From contig NZ_JABWGN010000005.1 of assembly GCF_013363975.1 (NCBI RefSeq), positions 310,001 to 374,000 of the forward strand: DNA of 64,000 bases, in the 5' to 3' direction. Shown here in pieces: positions 57,305-64,000 of this stretch (position 1 is its first letter; each line of letters opens with the position of its first letter). The notes beneath the pieces are model-generated. The model did not search any database. It was not told the DNA's origin and saw only the letters and a program-made list of their open reading frames with translations. The stretch is from Nonomuraea montanisoli. GTDB taxonomy: Bacteria; Actinomycetota; Actinomycetes; Streptosporangiales; Streptosporangiaceae. The position numbers and the translations under genes are program-made.

Positions 57305-57657
57305 CCATCCTCACAGGCGGGCGAGTTCGGCGTTCGTTAACGTTCTGCTTACTCTGCGTGGCAGTCAGGTTTGTCCGGGTTTTGTGACACTTGCCTCCGT
57401 CTGGGGCCCCGAAAAAGACCACCAAACGGCGCATCGCCCCAGCTCGAAGCGCTTTCCCGCGCAGAGAGATCATGTCGCGACTTTGTGTAGTGACCTGACT
57501 GTTATATCAACGCTTTGCTAGCTGCGCGGGTTGCATGGATATTCTGCGCCTTGCGTGTCGCCCTCACGTCAAGTGATTTTGCGGCGACATGACGGCTTTC
57601 TCTGCGGGGGCCCCTCCACCTCGGATCTCGACCCCCGTGCACGGTGTACGGAGGGAA
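57305..57657 (+). promoter_or_regulatory. Leader region of the dipeptide-type ABC operon
   Basis: About 350 relatively AT-rich bases. The best promoter is TTGCTA (57515-57520), 17 bases, GATATT (57538-57543), giving a leader of about 105 bases. I see no gene and no riboswitch that I recognise. Confidence 0.45.
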
Positions 57658-58635
57658 ATGGGCAAGTTCCTGCTCCGCCGGCTGGCAACCAATGTGATCC
57701 TTATTGCTCTGGCGGCCAGCCTGGCGTACATGCTCGCCGCCACGACGATGAATCCTCGTGGCGCATACGAGGGTCGGCAACCACCGGTCGCCGAAGAGGT
57801 CATCGACGCCACCCTGGACGCCTACAACCTCAATGACAAGACGCCGGTCTTCGAGCGCTATCTGACCTGGGCCGGCGGCGTCGTGACCGGCGACTTCGGC
57901 AAGACGTGGAACGGCGGCTCGGTCAACGAGGAGATGGGCCGCCGGATCATGGTGAGCCTGCGGCTGCTGCTCATCGGCACGCTGCTCGGCTTCGCGCTGG
58001 GCGTCGCGGTCGGGGCCTACTCGGCCGTCCGGCAGTACCGGTTCAGCGACCGGGCCATCGGCGTCAGCTCGTTCGTGGTCATGGCGGTCCCGGTGTTCCT
58101 GCTGGCCACGCTGCTCGCGATCGCCACCTACAACCTGAACCGGGGGCTCGGCTTCACGCTGATCGAGTACACCGGCGAGTACAACCCGCGGCTGTCGGGC
58201 TGGGACCAGTTCCTCAACCGGCTGAACCACCTGATCCTGCCGACCATCTCGCTCACGCTCGGCTCGATCGCCTTCTACAGCCGCATCCAGCGCAACATGA
58301 TGCTCGACGTGCTGAACCAGGACTTCGTCCGCACCGCCATGGCCAAGGGCCTGCGGCGCCGGACGGCGCTGTTCAAGCACGCGCTGCGCACGGCGCTGAT
58401 CCCGTCGGCCACCTACTTCGCGTTCGCGTTCGGCACCATGCTCACCGGTGCGATCTTCACCGAGAAGATCTTCTCCTGGCACGGCATGGGCGCCTGGCTC
58501 GTCGACGCGATCAACCAGAACGACGTCAACTCGGTCGCCGCGGTGAGCCTGTTCACCGCCGTCTGCGTGCTGTTCGCCGCCTTCCTGTCGGACCTGCTGG
58601 TGGCGTCCCTCGATCCTCGGGTGCGGGTGAGCTAG
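57658..58635 (+). CDS. Dipeptide/oligopeptide ABC permease (DppB type)
   Basis: 325 residues with six helices; DFVRTAMAKGLRRRTALFKHALRTALIP is the EAA loop. The long periplasmic loop after the first helix is typical of DppB/OppB. The ATG at 57658 (MGKFLLRRLATNV) is chosen for its GGAGG close upstream. First in a four-gene operon. Confidence 0.9.
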   Translation: MGKFLLRRLATNVILIALAASLAYMLAATTMNPRGAYEGRQPPVAEEVIDATLDAYNLNDKTPVFERYLTWAGGVVTGDFGKTWNGGSVNEEMGRRIMVSLRLLLIGTLLGFALGVAVGAYSAVRQYRFSDRAIGVSSFVVMAVPVFLLATLLAIATYNLNRGLGFTLIEYTGEYNPRLSGWDQFLNRLNHLILPTISLTLGSIAFYSRIQRNMMLDVLNQDFVRTAMAKGLRRRTALFKHALRTALIPSATYFAFAFGTMLTGAIFTEKIFSWHGMGAWLVDAINQNDVNSVAAVSLFTAVCVLFAAFLSDLLVASLDPRVRVS

Positions 58636-59475
58636 GTGCGTTCCAAGGTCGTACTCGGGCGGCTCCTGCGCAACCGGCAGGCCCGCTATGGCGGCATCGC
58701 CCTCATCCTGCTCATCGCGCTGGCCTACATCGGCCCGTACCTCGGCGCGTACGACTGGACGGACAAGGACTTCCTGGCCTTCCTGTCGCCGCCCGACGCC
58801 GACCACTGGTGGGGCACCACCTCGATCGGCCAGGACATGTACGCGGTGACGCTGCGCGGCATGCAGAAGTCGATCGTCATCGGCCTGCTGGTGGCGCTCT
58901 TCGCCACCGGCCTGGCCGCGCTGGTCGGCGCCTTCGCCGGATATTTCGGCGGCTGGGTGGACAAGGTGTTGATGTGGGGCGTGGACCTGCTCCTCGTCCT
59001 GCCCAGCTTCCTCATCATCGCGATCATCTCTCCCCGGCTGCGGGGCGCCTCGTGGCTGTGGTTCGTGGTGCTGCTCGCGGCGTTCGCCTGGATGATCACC
59101 TCCCGGGTCGTGCGCAGCATGACGCTCTCGCTGCGCGAGCGGGAGTACGTCCAGGCCGCGCTGTACATGGGCATCCCTCGCTGGAAGATCATCCTGCGGC
59201 ACATCGTCCCCAACCTGTCCTCCCTGCTGATCATCGACGCCACGCTCAACGTCAGCGGCGCCGTCATCGGTGAGGCCGCCCTGTCGTTCTTCGGCTTCGG
59301 CATCCAGCCGCCCGACGTCTCGCTCGGCACCCTCATCGCCGAAGGCGCCCGGAACGCCACCGGCTACCCCTGGCTGTTCGCCTTCCCCGCCGGCCTGCTG
59401 GTGCTCCTCGTGCTGGCCATCAACCTGATCGGCGACGGACTGCGCGACGCGCTCGATCCCGGGAGCAACACATGA
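58636..59475 (+). CDS. Dipeptide/oligopeptide ABC permease (DppC type)
   Basis: 279 residues, GTG start directly after the DppB stop. WGTTSIGQDMYAVTLRGMQKS and the EAA loop EYVQAALYMGIPRWKIILRHI are family-typical. Pairs with the upstream permease. Confidence 0.92.
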   Translation: MRSKVVLGRLLRNRQARYGGIALILLIALAYIGPYLGAYDWTDKDFLAFLSPPDADHWWGTTSIGQDMYAVTLRGMQKSIVIGLLVALFATGLAALVGAFAGYFGGWVDKVLMWGVDLLLVLPSFLIIAIISPRLRGASWLWFVVLLAAFAWMITSRVVRSMTLSLREREYVQAALYMGIPRWKIILRHIVPNLSSLLIIDATLNVSGAVIGEAALSFFGFGIQPPDVSLGTLIAEGARNATGYPWLFAFPAGLLVLLVLAINLIGDGLRDALDPGSNT

Positions 59476-61541
59476 GCATCTTGGAGGTCCGCGACCTCAC
59501 CGTCACCTTCCCCGGCGGGATCCAGGCCGTCCGGGGCGTCAGCTACGACGTCGCCCAGGGCGAGGTGCTCGGCATCGTCGGCGAGTCCGGCTCCGGCAAG
59601 TCCGTGACCTCGCTGGCCATCATGGGTCTGCTCCCGCAGAACGCCGTGGTCAGCGGCTCGGTCAAGCTGCACGGCCAGGAGCTGCTGGGCATGGAGGAGG
59701 GTGAGCTCACCCGGGTCCGCGGCAAGGCGATCAGCATGATCTTCCAGGACCCGCTGTCGGCGTTCACCCCCGTCTACACGATCGGCGACCAGATCGCCGA
59801 GGCCGTCCGCGTCCACCAGAAGGTCGGCAAGGACAAGGCCGCCAAGCGCGCCGTCGAGCTGCTCGACCTGGTCGGCATCCCGCACCCGGACGTGCGGGCC
59901 AAGGCGTTCCCGCACGAGTTCTCCGGCGGCATGCGCCAGCGCGCGATGATCGCGATGGCCATCGCCAACGACCCCGACCTGCTCATCTGCGACGAGCCCA
60001 CCACCGCCCTGGACGTCACCATCCAGGCGCAGGTCCTGGAGGTGCTCAAGACCGCCCAGGCCGAGACCGGCGCCGGCATCGTGATGATCACCCATGACCT
60101 GGGCGTCATCGCGGGCATGGCCGACCGGGTGCTCGTCATGTACGCGGGCCGGCCGGTCGAGCAGGGCGTGGTGGACGACATCTACTACCGGCCGCGCATG
60201 CCGTACACGATGGGTCTGCTGGCCTCGATCCCCCGGGTCGACGGCGAGCAGGACACACTCGTCCCCATCGAGGGCAACCCGCCGTCACCGGCGGCGCTGC
60301 CACCCGGCTGCCCGTTCGCGCCGCGCTGCCCCATGCACATCGACGCGTGCGACGACGAGGAGCCGCCGCTCACCCAGATCGGCGGTGGGCGGCACGTGGC
60401 CTGCATCCGCTCGCGCGAGATCGAGCACAAGGGCATGACCGGCGCCGACGTCTTCCCCGTGCCGGTCATCCCGCCGAGCGACGTGGCCCGCGTCCCGCGC
60501 GAGGAGCGCGAGACCGTGCTGGAGCTCGACAGCCTCGTCCGGCACTACCCGCTGATGAAGGGAGCGGTGTTCAAGCGGCGCGTGGGCACCGTCCACGCCG
60601 TCGACGGCATCACCTTCGACATCGCCGAGGGCGAGACGCTGGCCCTCGTCGGCGAGTCGGGCTGCGGAAAGACGACCACGCTCCAGCAGATCATGCAGCT
60701 CACGCCGCCGCAGAGCGGCCGGGTCGTCGTGCTGGGCAAGGACAGCTCCCAGCTCGACAAGGCCGCCCGCAAGGCGCTGCGCGGCGACCTGCAGATCGTC
60801 TTCCAGGACCCGATGGCGGCGCTCGACCCGCGCATGCCGGTCGGCGACATCATCGCCGAGCCGCTGCGCGCCCACGGGCGCAAGAACGTGTCCCAGCGCG
60901 TGGCCGAGCTGCTCACGCTGGTCGGGCTGGCGCCCGAGCACGCCGAGCGCTACCCGCAGCAGTTCTCCGGCGGCCAGCGGCAGCGCATCGGCATCGCCCG
61001 CGCCCTCGCGCTGGAGCCCAAGCTCATCGTGCTGGACGAGCCGGTCTCCGCGCTCGACGTCTCCATCCAGGCCGGCGTCATCAACCTGCTGGAGGAGCTG
61101 AAGAACCAGCTCGGGCTGTCGTACCTGTTCGTGGCGCACGACCTGGCCGTGGTACGGCACCTCGCCGACCGGGTCGCGGTCATGTACCTGGGGCGGATCG
61201 CCGAGATCGGCGCCGTCGAGAACGTCTACGACCGGCCCGCCCACCCCTACACGCAGGCGCTGCTCTCGGCGATCCCGCTGCCCGATCCGGAGATGGAGCG
61301 CAGCCGCAAGCGGATCCTGCTCGAAGGCGACCTGCCCAGTCCGGCCGATCCCCCGTCGGGATGCCGGTTCCGTACCCGCTGCCCCAAGTTCGCCCGCCTG
61401 AGCGAGGCGGACAAGCAGCGGTGTGTGAACGAAGAGCCCTCGGTTGCCAGGCTCGCGCGCGCCAAGGATCACGGCGCCGCCTGCCACTACGCGGAGGAGA
61501 TCGAGGTCATCACGGCCTCGGAAAACCAGGAGGAACAGTGA
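59472..61541 (+). CDS. Fused dipeptide ABC transporter ATPases (DppD-DppF)
   Basis: 689 residues with two complete cassettes. Walker A GESGSGKS and GESGCGKT; signatures FSGGMRQR and FSGGQRQR; Walker B LLICDEPTTALD and LIVLDEPVSALD. Each half ends in the oligopeptide-transporter Cys motif (CPFAPRCPMHIDAC; CRFRTRCPKF). In many bacteria these are two genes; the fusion ensures a 1:1 ratio. ATGA overlap with the permease. Confidence 0.95.
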   Translation: MSILEVRDLTVTFPGGIQAVRGVSYDVAQGEVLGIVGESGSGKSVTSLAIMGLLPQNAVVSGSVKLHGQELLGMEEGELTRVRGKAISMIFQDPLSAFTPVYTIGDQIAEAVRVHQKVGKDKAAKRAVELLDLVGIPHPDVRAKAFPHEFSGGMRQRAMIAMAIANDPDLLICDEPTTALDVTIQAQVLEVLKTAQAETGAGIVMITHDLGVIAGMADRVLVMYAGRPVEQGVVDDIYYRPRMPYTMGLLASIPRVDGEQDTLVPIEGNPPSPAALPPGCPFAPRCPMHIDACDDEEPPLTQIGGGRHVACIRSREIEHKGMTGADVFPVPVIPPSDVARVPREERETVLELDSLVRHYPLMKGAVFKRRVGTVHAVDGITFDIAEGETLALVGESGCGKTTTLQQIMQLTPPQSGRVVVLGKDSSQLDKAARKALRGDLQIVFQDPMAALDPRMPVGDIIAEPLRAHGRKNVSQRVAELLTLVGLAPEHAERYPQQFSGGQRQRIGIARALALEPKLIVLDEPVSALDVSIQAGVINLLEELKNQLGLSYLFVAHDLAVVRHLADRVAVMYLGRIAEIGAVENVYDRPAHPYTQALLSAIPLPDPEMERSRKRILLEGDLPSPADPPSGCRFRTRCPKFARLSEADKQRCVNEEPSVARLARAKDHGAACHYAEEIEVITASENQEEQ

Positions 61542-63247
61542 AGGTTGGATACCGGGCGGCGGCGGGAATCGCACTCCTCGCCATGGCCGTCGCGGCCTGC
61601 GGCGGCGGTGGCGGCGAGGGCAAGAAGCCGAGCGCCGAGCAGTCCCAGCAGGCGCAGAAGCAGATGTCCGAGACCCCGGCCATCAGCATCAACCCGGTCG
61701 CCTACGAGCAGGTCAAGGACGGCGGCACCCTGACCCTCGCGGTCGGCCAGTGGCCGACCCAGTGGAACGGCAGCCACGTCGACGGCAACCAGGCCGACAC
61801 GGCGGACATGCTCGACCCGATCATGCCGCAGCCGATGGTGTCCGACTCCGAGGCGAACTTCACGCCGAACCCGGACTACCTGAGCGACGTGAAGATGGAC
61901 ATGTCCTCCGGCAAGCAGGTCGTCACCTGGACCTTCAACGAGAAGGCCACGTGGTCCGACGGCACCCCGATGGGGTGGAAGGACGCCGAGGCCATGTGGA
62001 AGGCCAACAGCGGCAAGGACAAGAAGTTCAAGCCGGCCTCCACCGACGGCTGGGACCGGATCGAGTCGGTCACCAAGGGCTCCTCGGACAAGGTCGCCGT
62101 CATGACCTTCGCCAAGCAGTACCCGGACTGGAAGGGCCTGTTCTCGCGCTCGCCGCACTTCTACCCCGCCTCGGCGAACGAGACGCCGGAGGCGTTCGAG
62201 AAGAACTACCTGCAGAAGATCCCGATCACCGCCGGGCCCTTCAAGGTGGAGAAGATCGACGAGGCCACCAAGACCCTCACCGTCGTGCGTGACGACAAGT
62301 GGTGGGGCAAGAAGGCCAAGCTCGACAAGATCATCTTCCGTACCATCGAGACGCCCGCCGCGCAGGTCAACGCCTTCGCCAACGGCGAGCTCGACGGCGT
62401 GGAGGTCCCGCCGGGCAGCCCCGCCGACCTCAAGCGGGCCAAGGAAGTCCCGAACGTGGACATCCGCAAGGCGCTCAGCCCGAACTGGCGGCACATCACG
62501 GTCAACAACCAGAGCGCGTTCCTGAAGGACAAGTCGGTCCGCCAGGCCGTCGAGTACGCGATCAACCGTGACGTGATCACGCAGTCCGACCTGAAGGACA
62601 TGGACTGGCCGCTGCAGACGCTCGGCAACCACGTCTACATGAACAACCACAAGGGCTACGCCGACAACTCCGGCGACCTCGGCAAGTACAACCTGCCCAA
62701 GGCCAAGGAGCTGCTCGACGCGGCCGGCTGGAAGCAGGAGGGCGACTACCGCAAGAAGGACGGCAAGGAGTTCGCGCTGAGCTTCACCGTCCCGGCGGGC
62801 CTGCCGTACGCCAAGACCGAGGGCGAGCTCACCCAGGCCATGCTCAAGGAGGCCGGGATCAAGCTGACGATCCGCCCGGTCCCCGATGACAAGTTCTTCA
62901 CGGACTACATCATCAAGGGCGACTTCGACCTGGTTCCGTTCTCGTGGATCGGCACGCCGCTGCCGATGGGCTCCCTGCCGCAGATCTACAAGACCGGCTC
63001 CGAGAGCAACTTCCCGAAGGGCAGCGACCCGGCGCTCGACGCCGCGATCGACGCCGCGGTCAGCGAGATGGACCCGGCCAAGGCCGTCGAGAAGGCCAAC
63101 GCCGCCGACAAGCTGATCTGGGACATGGTGCACACGATCCCGCTGTACCAGCGCCCCGACATCCAGGCGACCAAGAAGACGCTGGCGAACTGGGGCGCCA
63201 AGGGCTACCAGTCGCTGGACTACGCGATCGTCGGCTTCACCGGCTGA
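61538..63247 (+). CDS. Peptide-type ABC substrate-binding lipoprotein
   Basis: 569 residues of SBP family 5. Lipoprotein signal (GIALLAMAVAACGGGGG), then DGGTLTLAVGQWPTQWN, VTWTFNEKATWSDGTPMGWKD and KSVRQAVEYAINRDVIT. The GTG at 61538 has GGAGG four bases upstream and overlaps the ATPase stop. The ligand, peptide or other, cannot be read. Confidence 0.93.
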   Translation: MKVGYRAAAGIALLAMAVAACGGGGGEGKKPSAEQSQQAQKQMSETPAISINPVAYEQVKDGGTLTLAVGQWPTQWNGSHVDGNQADTADMLDPIMPQPMVSDSEANFTPNPDYLSDVKMDMSSGKQVVTWTFNEKATWSDGTPMGWKDAEAMWKANSGKDKKFKPASTDGWDRIESVTKGSSDKVAVMTFAKQYPDWKGLFSRSPHFYPASANETPEAFEKNYLQKIPITAGPFKVEKIDEATKTLTVVRDDKWWGKKAKLDKIIFRTIETPAAQVNAFANGELDGVEVPPGSPADLKRAKEVPNVDIRKALSPNWRHITVNNQSAFLKDKSVRQAVEYAINRDVITQSDLKDMDWPLQTLGNHVYMNNHKGYADNSGDLGKYNLPKAKELLDAAGWKQEGDYRKKDGKEFALSFTVPAGLPYAKTEGELTQAMLKEAGIKLTIRPVPDDKFFTDYIIKGDFDLVPFSWIGTPLPMGSLPQIYKTGSESNFPKGSDPALDAAIDAAVSEMDPAKAVEKANAADKLIWDMVHTIPLYQRPDIQATKKTLANWGAKGYQSLDYAIVGFTG

Positions 63248-63286
63248 TCCCCGTCTCCCTGATCCTCGTCTCCTGACGGGATCGCC

Positions 63287-63323
63287 GACGACCCCCGGCC
63301 CGCTTCGGCGGCCGGGGGTCGTC
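63287..63323 (+). terminator. Terminator of the ABC operon
   Basis: A perfect 14-bp stem (63287-63300 with 63310-63323) and 9-base loop, 40 bases beyond the last stop codon. The loop and 3' arm are repeated at 63325-63348. Confidence 0.8.
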
Positions 63324-63348
63324 CCGCTTCGGCGGCCGGGGGTCGTCC
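63301..63348. repeat. Tandem 24-bp duplication in terminator
   Basis: 63301-63324 and 63325-63348 are identical. Either copy of the GGCCGGGGGTCGTC arm could pair with the single upstream arm. Confidence 0.75.
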
Positions 63349-63378
63349 CGTTTCCGCCTCGCCCGTGAGGGCCGTGCG

Positions 63379-63975
63379 CCAGCGCTCGGCCACACCGGCT
63401 ACGTCCTGGCCGGCATGATCACCGAGCGGGTGACCGGCGAGACGTTCGCCGAGCAGGTCGCGCGCCGCGTCGTCCGCCCGCTCGGCCTGACCGGGACGTA
63501 CGTGCCCGGCGACGAGGCGGAGATCCGCGGCCCGCACGCCCGCCACTACTCCACGAACCACGTTCCCGGCGCCGACGCCGAGGTCCACGACGTCACCGAG
63601 ATGAACGCCTCCGCCGCCTGGGCCGCCGGTGGCATGGTCTCGCACGCCGCCGACCTCGACCGCTTCTTCACCGCCCTGCTCCAGGACCGGCTGCTGCCGC
63701 GGGCCCAGCACGAGGAGATGTTCGCCACCGCGCCCACCCCCGAGGGCAAGTGGATCCCCGGCGCCCCCACCTACGGCCTCGGCATGTCCTCGCTGCGACT
63801 GCCCGGCGGCCGGACGGTCTGGGGCATGGGCGGCGCCATCAACGGGTCGTTCTCCTTCGCGTACGGCACGCGCGACGGGGAGCGCCTGGTCGTCCAGAAC
63901 GTCAACGGCGACTGGAACGACCCGATCGGCCTGTTCATGGAGGTGCTGGAGGCCGAGTTCGGCCCAGCCGACTGA
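63379..63975 (+). pseudogene. Truncated serine hydrolase (beta-lactamase fold), 5' part missing
   Basis: The frame matches the C-terminal half of class C-type serine hydrolases: GHTGYVLAGMITERVTGETF, PLGLTGTYVPG, AAGGMVSHAADLDRF, and GLGMSSLRLPGG. The SxxK nucleophile region and everything before it is absent; upstream is the terminator of the ABC operon. It is probably a remnant. An ATG at 63415 could still start a 186-residue protein without catalytic serine. Confidence 0.75.
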
Positions 63976-64000
63976 CCAGCTCGTCGGCTCCCGCGCCGCC

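Noticed and set aside
63415..63975. Intact serine hydrolase gene
   Set aside because: The nucleophile SxxK region is missing and the similarity starts mid-domain, so a truncated gene is more likely.

Overview
The window looks like a chromosomal stretch of a high-GC actinomycete of the Streptosporangiaceae type (Nonomuraea-like). The basis is very high third-position GC, frequent GTG and TTG starts, GTGA/ATGA gene overlaps, two leader riboswitch classes frequent in actinobacteria (c-di-AMP/ydaO and SAM-IV), and a lysS - nad/pan - fol - ftsH - hpt - tilS - dacB - ppa neighbourhood as remembered from Streptomyces. The genus is inferred from gene content, not measured.

Layout. 1-6.1 kb: an RDD membrane protein with a long Gln/Gly/Tyr/Pro tail (runs off the left edge), an ArgA-type acetyltransferase, a cell-wall NlpC/P60 endopeptidase behind a c-di-AMP riboswitch, a small LuxR-type HTH protein, lysS and a small secreted protein. 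6.1-11.6 kb: cofactor genes on the minus strand: coaX, a fused nadB-nadC, panC and a DUF2520 oxidoreductase. 11.6-13.5 kb: a structured non-coding stretch and an IS605/IS1341-type TnpB element whose right end runs into a MidA-type methyltransferase gene. 13.4-21.8 kb: MidA (with an internal DnaA-box cluster), a P450, TerC, a SAM-IV-controlled class V aminotransferase, DoxX, a second NuoD-like protein, an acyltransferase and a toxin-antitoxin pair. 21.8-33.7 kb: folate genes (folK, folB, folP, folE), ftsH, hpt, tilS, a zinc protease, dacB, ppa and a second NlpC/P60 protein. 33.8-39.7 kb: a sigma factor fused to an anti-sigma-like zinc motif and a membrane anchor, a lipoprotein, an ABC-F ATPase and a DUF1275 protein.

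39.8-52.3 kb is an accessory glycan-use region. A GntR regulator, sugar ABC importer, GH38 alpha-mannosidase and glucarate-dehydratase-like enzyme form one minus-strand operon. A facing plus-strand operon has a secreted propeller protein, an epimerase-like protein and an SDR. The same 17-bp palindrome lies over the gntR promoter and, at 15/17 identity, inside the promoter of the facing operon, so the two are probably one regulon. 52.4-64 kb: a hydrolase, an AA10 LPMO with a co-directional DUF305 lipoprotein, an epoxide hydrolase, an HxlR/NAD-binding divergent pair, a dipeptide-type ABC operon with fused ATPases, and a truncated serine hydrolase.

The observations most worth following are: an intergenic repeat whose stem shows three compensatory changes between copies; a DnaA-box cluster written in rare codons inside midA; the nadB-nadC fusion; the midA/nuoD2 neighbourhood; the IS-supplied start of midA; the GntR regulon; and the LPMO-DUF305 pair.
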